From Cellulomonas humilata (GTDB lineage: Bacteria; Actinomycetota; Actinomycetes; Actinomycetales; Cellulomonadaceae), in assembly GCF_013359775.1 (NCBI RefSeq), contig NZ_JABMCI010000066.1, forward strand, positions 62,001-126,000: a DNA stretch of 64,000 nt, in the 5' to 3' direction. The translations under genes were made by a program, and so were the position numbers. Positions 55,795-64,000 of the stretch are shown piece by piece. Within the stretch, counting starts at the first letter, position 1, and each line of letters starts with the position of its first letter. The notes under the pieces were generated by a model. The model was given only the letters and a program-made list of their open reading frames with translations. It did no database searches and had not been told where the DNA came from.

Positions 55795-57144
55795 ATGGGC
55801 CGACTGTTCGGTACCGACGGCGTGCGCGGGCTCGCCAACCGGGACGTCACCGCCGAGCTGGCGCTCGACCTCTCGGTCGCGGCCGCCCACGTCCTGGGCT
55901 CGCTGGGCCAGTTCGAGGGGCACCGTCCTCGCGCGATCGTCGGGCGTGACTCGCGCGCGTCGGGGGAGTTCCTCGCCGCGGCCGTGTCCGCCGGTCTGGC
56001 GTCGGCCGGCGTGGACGTCAACAACGTCGGCGTGCTGCCGACGCCCGCGGTCGCCTTCCTCACCGCGGCGCTCGGCGTCGACATCGGCGTGGTGCTCTCG
56101 GCGTCGCACAACCCGATGCCCGACAACGGGATCAAGTTCCTGGCGCGCGGCGGGCACAAGCTCGACGACGAGCTCGAGGCCGCCATCGAGGCGCGCATGG
56201 GCGAGGACTGGGAGCGGCCGCTCGGCGGGGCCGTCGGTCGCATCCGCGTCGACACCGGCCGCGCGGGCGAGCAGTACATCGAGCACCTGGTCGGCACGAT
56301 CGACGTGCCGCTGACGGGCCTGCGCATCGCGGTCGACTGCGCGAACGGCGCCGCCAGCGAGGTCGGGCCGGCGACGCTGCGGGCGGCGGGCGCCGACGTC
56401 GTCGTCATCAACGCCTCGCCCGACGGGCGCAACATCAACGAGAAGTGCGGCTCGACGCACCCCGAGCAGCTCCAGGCCGCGGTCGTGGCCTCGGAGGCGG
56501 ACCTCGGCGTCGCGTTCGACGGCGACGCGGACCGGTGCCTGGCGGTCGACGCCGCAGGGAACCTGGTGGACGGCGACCAGATCATGGGGATCCTGGCGAT
56601 CGCCATGCGCGACCGGGGGGACCTGGTGGACAACACCCTGGTCACCACGGTGATGAGCAACCTCGGCCTGAAGCTGGCCATGACCGAGGCCGGGATCGCC
56701 ACGATCGACACGGCCGTCGGCGACCGGTACGTGCTCGAGGCCATGCGCGCCGGTGGCTACTCCCTCGGCGGTGAGCAGTCCGGTCACATCATCATGGCGG
56801 CGCACGCGACCACCGGCGACGGCGTGCTGACCGCCCTCCAGCTGGCCGCGCGCGTGGCGGCGACCGGATCGACCATCGCCGACCTGGCGGGCGTCGTCCG
56901 CCGCCTGCCGCAGACGCTGGTCAACGTGCCGGGGGTGGACAAGGGCCGCGCGAACACCGACGCTCGGCTGCTCGACGCGGTCCGGTCCGCGGAGGAGGGC
57001 CTCGGTCGGACGGGCCGCGTGCTGCTGCGGTCGTCGGGCACCGAGGACCTCGTGCGGGTGATGGTCGAGGCAGGCACCCAGTCCGAGGCGGACCGCGTCG
57101 CCCGCGAGCTCGCCGACGTCGTCCAGCACCGGCTGGCGCTCTAG
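55795..57144 (+). CDS. glmM: Phosphoglucosamine mutase
   Basis: GlmM converts glucosamine-6-phosphate to glucosamine-1-phosphate for UDP-GlcNAc and cell-wall synthesis. The 449-residue product from the ATG at 55795 (GAAGGAG upstream) has the phosphoserine S104 in [12 protein letters not shown], the metal loop FDGDADRC and the sugar loop [10 protein letters not shown]. The [12 protein letters not shown] phosphate-binding loop is also present. It works in sequence with GlmS, encoded at 60.4 kb in this window. Confidence 0.97.
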   Translation: MGRLFGTDGVRGLANRDVTAELALDLSVAAAHVLGSLGQFEGHRPRAIVGRDSRASGEFLAAAVSAGLASAGVDVNNVGVLPTPAVAFLTAALGVDIGVVLSASHNPMPDNGIKFLARGGHKLDDELEAAIEARMGEDWERPLGGAVGRIRVDTGRAGEQYIEHLVGTIDVPLTGLRIAVDCANGAASEVGPATLRAAGADVVVINASPDGRNINEKCGSTHPEQLQAAVVASEADLGVAFDGDADRCLAVDAAGNLVDGDQIMGILAIAMRDRGDLVDNTLVTTVMSNLGLKLAMTEAGIATIDTAVGDRYVLEAMRAGGYSLGGEQSGHIIMAAHATTGDGVLTALQLAARVAATGSTIADLAGVVRRLPQTLVNVPGVDKGRANTDARLLDAVRSAEEGLGRTGRVLLRSSGTEDLVRVMVEAGTQSEADRVARELADVVQHRLAL

Positions 57145-57809
57145 TGCCGTCCGGGCCCCAGTGGGACCAGGCGCTGCGCGACGTTGCGCTCTGGATCATC
57201 GAGTCGGGCACGCGCTCGCCCGAGGGCGTGGCGCCGATCGTGCAGGCCGGGCACCCGGCGCTGCGCGCGGTGGCGACGCCGTACGACGGGCAGCTGTCCG
57301 ACGAGGAGCTCGCGGTGCTCGTCGACGTCATGCACCGGACCATGCGGGCGGCGCCCGGGGTGGGGCTCGCCGCGCCGCAGCTCGGTCTGCCCCTGGCGCT
57401 CGCCGTGCTCGAGGACCCGGGCTCGATCTCGCCGGAGCACGCGGAAGCGCGGGAGCGTGAGCCGCTGCCGTTCCGCGTCCTGGTGAACCCGAGGTACACG
57501 CCGCTGGACGAGGACCGCGTCTCGTTCTACGAGGGCTGCCTCAGCGTGGTCGGCTACCAGGCGGTGGTCGCCCGCGCGCGTCGGGTGCACCTGACCGGTG
57601 CGGACGAGCACGGCGCCGCGGTCGACGAGGTCGTCGAGGGCTGGTCCGCGCGGATCGTCCAGCACGAGACCGACCACCTGGGCGGGACGCTGTACCTGGA
57701 CCGCGCGGAGCTGCGCTCGCTCGCGGCGACCGATGAGCTCGGCGCGCGGTGGTCGGCCGAGCCCAGCCCCGAGGCGGCCGCCCGTGCGCTCTCCTTCCCC
57801 CTGGCCTGA
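57144..57809 (+). CDS. def: Peptide deformylase
   Basis: It removes the formyl group from nascent peptides. It has 221 residues with all three motifs: GVGLAAPQ (72-79), EGCLSV (130-135, metal ligand C132) and HETDH (174-178, ligands H174 and H178, catalytic E175). An N-terminal stretch of 30 residues precedes the core, longer than in E. coli. The GTG shares its first base with the glmM stop, so the two are co-translated. Confidence 0.96.
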   Translation: MPSGPQWDQALRDVALWIIESGTRSPEGVAPIVQAGHPALRAVATPYDGQLSDEELAVLVDVMHRTMRAAPGVGLAAPQLGLPLALAVLEDPGSISPEHAEAREREPLPFRVLVNPRYTPLDEDRVSFYEGCLSVVGYQAVVARARRVHLTGADEHGAAVDEVVEGWSARIVQHETDHLGGTLYLDRAELRSLAATDELGARWSAEPSPEAAARALSFPLA

Positions 57810-57976
57810 ACAAGGGCCCGAGGGGGGACCCCGGGTCCGACCCCGGGAGGAATAGGGGCTGCACCAGGGATGAACCGGGGGTCACCCCTATGTCATCCGG
57901 GCATCGTCGCGACTTACCGTGGAGCACGACACCGGACGGACCGACCGACGGTGCACGACGCAGGAGCTGATGTCAC

Positions 57977-58678
57977 GTGCTGGAGGGGTGGGCCTTGGCC
58001 CTCGTAGGTTCCCCGTGGATCTACGTCGTGCTCTACCTGTTCGCCACGATCGACGGCTTCTTCCCCCCGATCCCCAGCGAGTCCATCGTCATCGCGCTGT
58101 CGGTGGTCTCGATGGCGGAGGGCCGGCCCAACCTGGCGCTGATCATGCTCGTCGCGGCGGCCGGCGCGTGGACCGGTGACCAGATCGCCTACCAGATCGG
58201 GACCAAGGTCAAGGTGCGGGAGCTGCGGCTGCTGCGGACCCGGCGCGGTCGTGCGGCGGTCGACTGGGCGGAGACTGCCCTGGCGAACCGCGGCGCCGCG
58301 TTCATCATCGCCGCCCGGTACATCCCGGTGGGCCGCGTGGCGGTCAACATGACCGCGGGCGCCGTGCACTACAGCCGCCGCCGGTTCATGGGGCTCACCG
58401 CGATCGCCGCGCTGACCTGGGGCGCCTACTCGTCGCTGATCGGCATCGGCGCCGGCGCCTGGCTGCACGACAACACGGTCGTGGCCGTGGCGGTCGGCGT
58501 GGTCGGTGGACTGGTGATCGGCATCGTCGTCGACTGGATCCTGCGCAGGTTCACCGGGCCCCGCGCGCTCGACCGGACCGCCGCGGCCGCACCCCTGCGG
58601 ACCGCAGAGGAACCCGTGCGGGAGACCGAGACGGCGCCGCCGGTCACAGGACGCTCACGATCCGACCCCGCCGCCTAA
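57977..58678 (+). CDS. DedA family membrane protein
   Basis: DedA proteins are likely lipid flippases or transporters needed for envelope homeostasis. The 233-residue protein has about five hydrophobic segments (10-30, 35-60, 110-130, 140-160, 170-195). Two family motifs are seen: the FPPIPSESIVIALS stretch, and a second R-x-x-P-x-x-R motif in AARYIPVGRVAVNMTAG. The C-terminal 40 residues are cytosolic and low complexity. GTG start. The 167-nt gap after def contains CCCCGGG repeats and a TACCGT (57915) but no convincing -35. Confidence 0.88.
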   Translation: MLEGWALALVGSPWIYVVLYLFATIDGFFPPIPSESIVIALSVVSMAEGRPNLALIMLVAAAGAWTGDQIAYQIGTKVKVRELRLLRTRRGRAAVDWAETALANRGAAFIIAARYIPVGRVAVNMTAGAVHYSRRRFMGLTAIAALTWGAYSSLIGIGAGAWLHDNTVVAVAVGVVGGLVIGIVVDWILRRFTGPRALDRTAAAAPLRTAEEPVRETETAPPVTGRSRSDPAA

Positions 58679-58815
58679 CGATCCGGTCTCACCCGGTCAT
58701 CTGCCCCATGACTGTGCTTACTCTCTGACTGTGCCGACGTCGCTGTCGGTGCTCCCGTGCCTGTCCACACCCCCGGGGGTGGGCATCGGCATGGGCGGAG
58801 CAGTCAGGGGGCGAG

Positions 58816-59412
58816 ATGGGCGTACGTGCGCGGTGGGCCGTCGGCCTCGCGCTGCCCGTGGCCCTCGTGGCGGGTCTCGCGTCGTGCAGCGCGCCCGACC
58901 CCGCGAGCGACGCGCCGACCGCCGTCGTCGCTCCGGCGGCCGACTGCCTGTCCGCGCCCGTGCTCGCCGACCTGGGCCTCGTCGCGGCAGGAGGGGCAGG
59001 GGAGACCGGCACCCCGCACGCCGACGCCCCTGAGCCGGGCCGCGTCCCCGACGACTTCCGGGCAGCGAGCGTGGTCGTCTGCTCGCCGGGGGGCACCCTG
59101 CACGACTCGTCCGGCACGTGGGTGGCCCTCACCGCGAGCTGGCGCGAGGGGGATCTCGCCCCGCTCGTCGCCGCCCTGCGGCGTCCGTCGGCCCCCCGTG
59201 GCGGCACGTGCAGCACTGCCGCGGTCGTCCCGCCGGCCCTCTGGCTGGTGGACGCCCTGGGTCAGGCCATCCGGCCGGTGTGGCCCACGGACCGCTGCGG
59301 ATCGCCGCAGCCGGCGGTCTCGGCCGCGCTCGACGCGCTCGAGGAGACGGACAGCGAGCAGTACCCGGTGCGGCTCATCGCGCCCGCGGAGACGCCCACC
59401 GCGCGCCCCTGA
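58816..59412 (+). CDS. Predicted lipoprotein, unknown function
   Basis: The 198-residue protein has a lipoprotein signal: MGVRARWAVGLALPVALVAG then lipobox LASC with Cys at 24. The mature part has four further Cys (at about 44, 93, 134 and 158), which could form two disulfides, and a pattern VALTASWREGDLAPLVAAL. No family was recognised. It ends one base before the convergent coaA gene. Confidence 0.8.
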   Translation: MGVRARWAVGLALPVALVAGLASCSAPDPASDAPTAVVAPAADCLSAPVLADLGLVAAGGAGETGTPHADAPEPGRVPDDFRAASVVVCSPGGTLHDSSGTWVALTASWREGDLAPLVAALRRPSAPRGGTCSTAAVVPPALWLVDALGQAIRPVWPTDRCGSPQPAVSAALDALEETDSEQYPVRLIAPAETPTARP

Positions 59413-59413
59413 G

Positions 59414-60364
59414 CTACAGCTTGCGGAGCCGGACGCGCTCCACCGAGTGGTCGCTCCCCTTGGTCAGCACGAGGGTCGCCCGGCTGCGGGTGGGCAGGAT
59501 GTTCTGCACCAGGTTGGGCTCGTTGATCGAGCCCCAGATCCCCTCGGCGAGCTCGACCGCCTCGTGGTCGCTCAGCGCCGCGTACCGGTGGAAGTACGAC
59601 TCCGGCCGGGCGAACGCGGTCTCCCGGAGCGTCAGGAACCGGTCCACGTACCAGCGGCGGACGTCGCTGGTCCGGGCGTCCACGTAGATCGAGAAGTCGA
59701 AGAAGTCGCTGACCGCGAGGTTGGACGTGCCCTCGGCGGTCGGTCGGGCGGGCTGGAGCACGTTGAGGCCCTCGACGATGAGCACGTCGGGCCGGTTCAC
59801 GACGGTCTCGCGGCCCGGGATGATGTCGTAGGTGAGGTGGTCGTACACCGGCGCGCGGACCTCGGGGCGACCGGCCTTCACCTTGGACACGAAGCGCAGC
59901 AGGGCGCGGCGGTCGTACGACTCCGGGAAGCCCTTGCGGTCCATCAGCCCGCGGCGCTCCAGCTCGGCGTTGGGGTACAGGAAGCCGTCGGTGGTGATCA
60001 GCTGGACGCGGGGCGTCGCGGGCCAGCGGGCGAGGAGCTCGCGCAGGAGTCGCGCGGTGGTGGACTTGCCGACCGCGACGGAGCCGGCCACGCCGATGAC
60101 GAACGGGGTCCCGCCGACGTCCTCGCGCAGGAACGTGCTCGACGCCGCGTGCAGACCGCGGGTGGCCTCGATGTGCAGGTCCAGCAGGCGGGAGATCGGC
60201 CGGTAGATGGCGTCGACCTCGGCCAGGTCGATCGGGTCGCCGAGGCCCGCGAGGCGCTCCACGTCCGCGTCGGTCAGGGGCAGCGGGGTGGACGCGGAGA
60301 GCCGCGTCCAGGCGTCGCGGTCCAGGTCGACGTAGGGCGTGGCCGGGGTCAGCGACGGTGGCAC
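59414..60364 (-). CDS. coaA: Type I pantothenate kinase
   Basis: Pantothenate kinase catalyses the first and regulated step of coenzyme A synthesis. The 316-residue product has P-loop [12 protein letters not shown] (91-102) and the conserved [20 protein letters not shown] and [20 protein letters not shown] (in part) segments. Type I enzymes are inhibited by CoA. The start is a GTG at 60364. It is divergent from glmS with a 74-nt gap. Confidence 0.97.
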   Translation of the reverse strand: MPPSLTPATPYVDLDRDAWTRLSASTPLPLTDADVERLAGLGDPIDLAEVDAIYRPISRLLDLHIEATRGLHAASSTFLREDVGGTPFVIGVAGSVAVGKSTTARLLRELLARWPATPRVQLITTDGFLYPNAELERRGLMDRKGFPESYDRRALLRFVSKVKAGRPEVRAPVYDHLTYDIIPGRETVVNRPDVLIVEGLNVLQPARPTAEGTSNLAVSDFFDFSIYVDARTSDVRRWYVDRFLTLRETAFARPESYFHRYAALSDHEAVELAEGIWGSINEPNLVQNILPTRSRATLVLTKGSDHSVERVRLRKL

Positions 60365-60425
60365 GGTGACGATTGTGCCTGAGCGGCGAACAGGAGGCGC
60401 ACCGGGAGACCGTCGGGCGCCCCGG

Positions 60426-60431
60426 TAGACT
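60426..60431 (+). promoter_or_regulatory. -10 element of a likely leaderless glmS transcript
   Basis: TAGACT at 60426-60431 ends 7 nt before the glmS ATG (60439), so the mRNA should begin at or within a base of the start codon. No Shine-Dalgarno is present and no clear -35 was found. Confidence 0.5.
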
Positions 60432-60438
60432 CCCCGCC

Positions 60439-62295
60439 ATGTGTGGAATCGTCGGTTACGTCGGTAGCCAGGTAGCCAGCGATCATCCGCTGGACGTCGT
60501 GCTGGAGGGCCTGCGGCGGCTCGAGTACCGCGGGTACGACTCCGCGGGCGTCGCGCTCGTCAGCCCGGACGGCAAGCTCGCGACCGCGAAGAAGGCGGGC
60601 AAGCTGGCCAACCTGGTCGAGGAGCTCGACCTGCGCCCGCTCCCGGTCTCGACCGCGGCCATCGGGCACACCCGGTGGGCGACGCACGGCGGCCCGACCG
60701 ACGTGAACGCGCACCCGCACGTGGCCGGCAAGCTCGCGGTGATCCACAACGGCATCGTGGAGAACTTCGCCTCGCTCAAGGCCGGTCTGCTGGCCGAGGG
60801 CGTCGTGTTCCTCTCCGAGACCGACACCGAGGTCGCCGCGCAGCTCATCGCGCGCGCCTACGAGGTCACCGGGGACCTGACCGCGGCGATGACCGAGGTC
60901 GCCCGCTCGCTGCACGGCACGTTCACCCTGCTGGCCGTGCACGAGGACGCGCCGGACGTCGTGGTGGGCGCCCGGCACGACTCCCCGCTGGTGGTCGGCA
61001 TCGGTGAGGGCGAGAACTTCCTCGGTTCCGACGTCGCGGCGTTCATCTCGCACACGCGCGAGGCCCTCGAGCTGGGGCAGGACCAGGTGGTGACCATCAC
61101 CCCCGACTCCGTCTCGGTCACCGGGTTCGACGGGCTGCCGGCGCAGGCGCGCCGGTACACCGTCGACTGGGACGCCGCCGCCGCCGAGAAGGGCGGCTTC
61201 GCGTCGTTCATGGACAAGGAGATCCACGACCAGCCGCACGCCGTCGCGGACACGCTCCTGGGCCGCACTGACGCCCGCGGGCGCCTGGTGCTCGACGAGG
61301 TGCGGATCGACGAGTCGGTCCTGCGGTCGGTCGACAAGATCGTCGTCGTCGCCTGCGGCACCGCCGCCTACGCCGGCCACGTGGCCAAGTACGCGATCGA
61401 GCACTGGTGCCGGATCCCCGTCGAGGTGGAGCTGGCGCACGAGTTCCGGTACCGCGACCCCGTGGTCAACGAGCGGACGCTGGTCGTCGCCGTGTCGCAG
61501 TCCGGGGAGACCATGGACACGCTCATGGCCGTGCGGCACGCGCGCGAGCAGGGCGCCAAGGTGCTGGCCCTGGTGAACACGCACGGGTCGACCATCCCGC
61601 GCGAGGCGGACGCGGTCCTCTACACGCACGCCGGCCCGGAGATCGCGGTGGCGTCCACCAAGGCGTTCCTGGCCCAGATCACGGCCGCGTACCTGCTGGG
61701 GCTGTACCTCGCGCAGCTGCGCGGCAACAAGTTCGCCGACGAGGTGGCGGAGATCCTCACCGAGCTGCGGGCCATGCCCGACAAGATCCAGCAGGTGCTG
61801 GACCGCGCGGACCGGGTGCGGCAGACGGCGCGGTCGATGGTGGACACCACGTCCGTGCTGTTCCTGGGTCGGCACGTCGGGTTCCCGGTGGCCATGGAGG
61901 GTGCGCTCAAGCTCAAGGAGCTCGCCTACATCCACGCCGAGGGGTTCGCCGCCGGGGAGCTCAAGCACGGCCCGATCGCGCTGATCGAGGAGGGGCAGCC
62001 GGTGTTCGTCATCGTGCCCTCGCCGCGCGGTCGCGACTCGCTGCACTCCAAGGTGGTCTCCAACATCCAGGAGATCCGCGCCCGTGGTGCGCGCACGCTG
62101 GTGATCGCCGAGGACGGCGACACGGACGTGCTGCCGTACGCGGACGAGGTGTTCTACGTCCCGCAGTCGCCGACCCTGCTGGCGCCCCTGCTGGCCGTGG
62201 TGCCGCTCCAGATCTTCGCGTGCGAGCTGGCCACCGCCAAGGGGCTCGACGTGGACCAGCCGCGCAACCTCGCGAAGTCCGTCACGGTCGAGTGA
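60439..62295 (+). CDS. glmS: Glutamine-fructose-6-phosphate aminotransferase (isomerizing)
   Basis: GlmS makes glucosamine-6-phosphate from fructose-6-phosphate and glutamine, the entry step to UDP-GlcNAc. The 618-residue product starts at the ATG at 60439, so that after Met removal the catalytic Cys (C2 in MCGIVGYVG) becomes the N-terminus; this fixes the start. The glutaminase domain (1-240) has GHTRWATHG and HNGIVEN. Two SIS domains follow with [10 protein letters not shown] and the C-terminal LAKSVTVE. acpS follows after 18 nt. Confidence 0.98.
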   Translation: MCGIVGYVGSQVASDHPLDVVLEGLRRLEYRGYDSAGVALVSPDGKLATAKKAGKLANLVEELDLRPLPVSTAAIGHTRWATHGGPTDVNAHPHVAGKLAVIHNGIVENFASLKAGLLAEGVVFLSETDTEVAAQLIARAYEVTGDLTAAMTEVARSLHGTFTLLAVHEDAPDVVVGARHDSPLVVGIGEGENFLGSDVAAFISHTREALELGQDQVVTITPDSVSVTGFDGLPAQARRYTVDWDAAAAEKGGFASFMDKEIHDQPHAVADTLLGRTDARGRLVLDEVRIDESVLRSVDKIVVVACGTAAYAGHVAKYAIEHWCRIPVEVELAHEFRYRDPVVNERTLVVAVSQSGETMDTLMAVRHAREQGAKVLALVNTHGSTIPREADAVLYTHAGPEIAVASTKAFLAQITAAYLLGLYLAQLRGNKFADEVAEILTELRAMPDKIQQVLDRADRVRQTARSMVDTTSVLFLGRHVGFPVAMEGALKLKELAYIHAEGFAAGELKHGPIALIEEGQPVFVIVPSPRGRDSLHSKVVSNIQEIRARGARTLVIAEDGDTDVLPYADEVFYVPQSPTLLAPLLAVVPLQIFACELATAKGLDVDQPRNLAKSVTVE

Positions 62296-62313
62296 TGTGC
62301 GCATGAGCCCAGC

Positions 62314-62667
62314 GTGATCATCGGCGTCGGGATCGACGTCGTCGACGTCGCGCGGTTCGTCGACACCCTGCACCGGGTGCCCGCCCTGCGCGACCGGCTG
62401 TTCACGCCCGAGGAGCGGCAGATGCCGGAGACCTCGCTGGCCGCGCGGTTCGCGGCCAAGGAGGCGATCGCCAAGGCGCTCGGCGCTCCCGCGGGGATGA
62501 GCTGGCAGGACGCGACGGTGCGCCGGATCTCCGGTGCGCAGCCGGTGGTGGAGGTGGTCGGCACGGTCGCCGCCGCTGCGGCCGCGCTCGGCGTGGACCG
62601 GTTCCACCTGTCCATCTCCCACGACGCCGGCATCGCGTCCGCCGTGGTGGTCGCCGAGCGCGACTGA
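62314..62667 (+). CDS. acpS: Holo-[acyl-carrier-protein] synthase
   Basis: AcpS transfers the 4'-phosphopantetheine of CoA to acyl carrier protein. The 117-residue product has [12 protein letters not shown] with metal ligand D8 and [13 protein letters not shown] with E50, plus the C-terminal [18 protein letters not shown]. The start is a GTG 18 nt after glmS. The neighbouring coaA makes the CoA precursor, so the pathway is locally clustered. Confidence 0.96.
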   Translation: MIIGVGIDVVDVARFVDTLHRVPALRDRLFTPEERQMPETSLAARFAAKEAIAKALGAPAGMSWQDATVRRISGAQPVVEVVGTVAAAAAALGVDRFHLSISHDAGIASAVVVAERD

Positions 62668-62671
62668 CGCC

Positions 62672-63658
62672 TCAGCGCAGCGCGGGGACGACCTCGTTCT
62701 CGAACAGCTCGATGCCCGAGCGGTCGTAGGCGGCCTCCGCGAAGTAGGTGATCGCGTAGGTCATGCCGAGCGCCTGGAGGGCCTGGAGCTTCTCGACGAT
62801 CTGCTCCGGGGTGCCCACCAGCGGGCCGTTGCGGAAGTCCTCGGCGATCCCGGCCGCCTTGGCGGGCACGGTGGTGCTCAGGTGCTCCTCGACCCAGGCG
62901 ATCCGGTCGTCGACGTCGGCCTGCGTGGCCCCGATGACGACGTTGTAGTTGGCCGAGCGGGTGATCTCCTCGAACGGGCGCCCGATCGCCTCGCAGTGCC
63001 CGCGCAGGATCTGCGACTTGTGCGCGAACCCCTCAAGGGACCCGTCGAAGTTGGTGTACGTCGCGTGCTCGGCCGCGATGCGCAGCGTCTTCTTCTCGCC
63101 GCCGCCCGCGATCCACAGCGGCGGTCCGTCCACCTGGAGGGGCAGCGGCGACAGCTGCGCGCCGTTGACCTGGTAGTGCTCGCCGTCCAGCGTCGCGGTG
63201 CCGTTGGTCCACATCTGCTTGAAGATCTGCACGCCCTCGTCGAGCATCGCGATCCGGGTGCCGGCGGACGGGAAGCCGTAGCCGTACGCGAGCCACTCGT
63301 GCTCGTACCAGCCGGCGCCGATGCCCATCTCCACGCGGCCGCCCGAGATGATGTCGGCCGTGGTGGCCACCTTGGCCAGGTAGGCCGGGTTGCGGTACGC
63401 CATGCAGGTGCACATCTGGCCCAGCCGGACGCGGCTGGTCGAGGCGGCGAACGCGTTGATGAGGCTCCAGGCCTCGTGGGTGGCCTCGCCGTTGGGCTCC
63501 GGCACCGCGTGGAAGTGGTCGTAGACCCAGATCGAGTCGTAGGCGGTGCCCTCGTCGGCGTGCTTGGCCAGACCGCTCATGGTCTGCCAGTGGTCGTGGG
63601 GGTCGATGCCGGTGAGGTCCTGCCGCCAGCCCTGAGGGATGAAGAGTCCGAAGCGCAT
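62672..63658 (-). CDS. LLM-class flavin/F420-dependent oxidoreductase
   Basis: The 328-residue TIM-barrel protein starts MRFGLFIPQGWRQDLTGID and has the luciferase-like pattern WVYDHFHAVPEPNGEATHEAW, then RVRLGQMCTCMAYRNPAYLAK and GGRVEMGIGAGWYEHEW (split motifs at about 44-63, 76-96 and 105-121). These are typical of actinobacterial LLM oxidoreductases of the F420-dependent TIGR03560-like type. The substrate is unknown. It converges with acpS with 4 nt between stops and is divergent from the epimerase gene. Confidence 0.88.
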   Translation of the reverse strand: MRFGLFIPQGWRQDLTGIDPHDHWQTMSGLAKHADEGTAYDSIWVYDHFHAVPEPNGEATHEAWSLINAFAASTSRVRLGQMCTCMAYRNPAYLAKVATTADIISGGRVEMGIGAGWYEHEWLAYGYGFPSAGTRIAMLDEGVQIFKQMWTNGTATLDGEHYQVNGAQLSPLPLQVDGPPLWIAGGGEKKTLRIAAEHATYTNFDGSLEGFAHKSQILRGHCEAIGRPFEEITRSANYNVVIGATQADVDDRIAWVEEHLSTTVPAKAAGIAEDFRNGPLVGTPEQIVEKLQALQALGMTYAITYFAEAAYDRSGIELFENEVVPALR

Positions 63659-63746
63659 GCCGGGCACGTTACCTGCGCATCCGGCGGCGTGCCCCCGCTC
63701 CGGTCGAATCGATCCGAACAGACAGCCGGTCCGCCGACCCACCAGG

Positions 63747-64000
63747 ATGAGAGTCGTGCTGCAGACCTGGACCTCCGCGCAGGTGCGCGCTGCCGAGCAG
63801 CCCCTGCTGGCTGCGGGCGTCCCGTTGATGGAGCGCGCCGCGTTCGCCCTGCACGTGCACACGGCCGCCGCGCTGCGGGAGCTGCGGGGCGGCGTGGCAG
63901 GCGCGCGGGTGGTCGTGCTCGTCGGGCCGGGCAACAACGGGGGCGACGCCCTGTACGCCGGGGCGCTGCTGGCCCGCCGCGGCGTCGCCGTCCACGCGGT
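63747..64000 (+). CDS. NAD(P)H-hydrate epimerase (bifunctional Nnr), 5' part only
   Basis: This enzyme repairs damaged NADHX/NADPHX. About 84 codons are visible before the window edge. The YjeF-type N-terminal domain is clear: TWTSAQVRAAEQPLLAAGVPLMERA (in part at 7-31) and the phosphate/ribose-binding GPGNNGGDALYAG (60-72). The start is the ATG at 63747; a GTG at 63756 is the alternative. Bacterial homologues usually continue into an ADP-dependent dehydratase domain, which would lie outside. In many actinobacteria the glmS-acpS-nnr-alr order is conserved. Confidence 0.9.
   Translation, partial: MRVVLQTWTSAQVRAAEQPLLAAGVPLMERAAFALHVHTAAALRELRGGVAGARVVVLVGPGNNGGDALYAGALLARRGVAVHA

Noticed and set aside
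57810-57976. Promoter or sRNA in the def-dedA gap
   Set aside because: CCCCGGG repeats and a TACCGT are present, but no well-spaced -35 or stable terminator-like end supports either.

Overview
The window is chromosomal DNA of a high-GC Gram-positive bacterium, most likely a Micrococcales actinobacterium close to Cellulomonadaceae. This is inferred from very high GC, many GTG and TTG starts, the order tRNA-Trp/secE/nusG/rplKA, rplJL/rpoBC and rpsL-rpsG-fusA-tuf, an F420-type LLM oxidoreductase, a LAATG (class E) sortase substrate and leaderless-looking promoters. Most of the 64 kb is the core translation and transcription cluster. Shorter accessory blocks sit at its operon boundaries.

Layout. 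1-4.2 kb (minus strand): an aminotransferase, an ABC ATPase and permease pair, and a histidine kinase cut by the window edge. 4.3-7.25 kb: tRNA-Trp, secE, nusG, rplK, rplA, closed by a strong hairpin. 7.27-14.06 kb: an accessory island between rplA and rplJ. It has two divergent arms: a trypsin-like protease with a 27-unit PFTE repeat tail plus a degenerate aminoglycoside-phosphotransferase-like protein on the minus strand, and a sigma factor, a small carboxypeptidase-regulatory-like protein and a TPR-CHAT protease on the plus strand. An 11-bp perfect inverted repeat lies in the shared intergenic region. This is the best candidate for an undescribed system here. 14.1-23.3 kb: L10 leader, rplJ, rplL, rpoB, rpoC. 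23.4-25.2 kb: a prepilin-like membrane-anchored calpain protease with an overlapping lipoprotein gene. 25.3-30.0 kb: rpsL, rpsG, fusA, tuf.

30.1-40.5 kb holds the S10 and spc ribosomal clusters from rpsJ to rplO. 40.5-43.3 kb is secY-adk-map. A sortase-anchored surface protein follows at 43.5 kb, then infA, rpmJ, rpsM, rpsK, rpoA, rplQ to 48.07 kb; rpsD is absent between rpsK and rpoA. 48.1-54.4 kb: an alpha/beta hydrolase, a polyphosphate-glucokinase-like ROK kinase, truA, a small acidic protein, an ABC-F ATPase and a divergent LysE exporter/LysR regulator pair. 54.4-64 kb: rplM-rpsI, glmM, def, a DedA protein, a lipoprotein, coaA, glmS, acpS, an LLM oxidoreductase and the start of an NAD(P)HX epimerase gene.

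The core genes are intact, with short spacings or 1-4 bp overlaps. Several ribosomal proteins (L15, L17, S3, S5, S9) and NusG carry long low-complexity extensions. Two ribosomal leaders (upstream of rpsL and rpsJ) share a nearly identical 25-nt element. No rRNA gene, CRISPR array, insertion sequence or obvious pseudogene was seen. All functional calls rest on motif and family recognition; no database search was possible.
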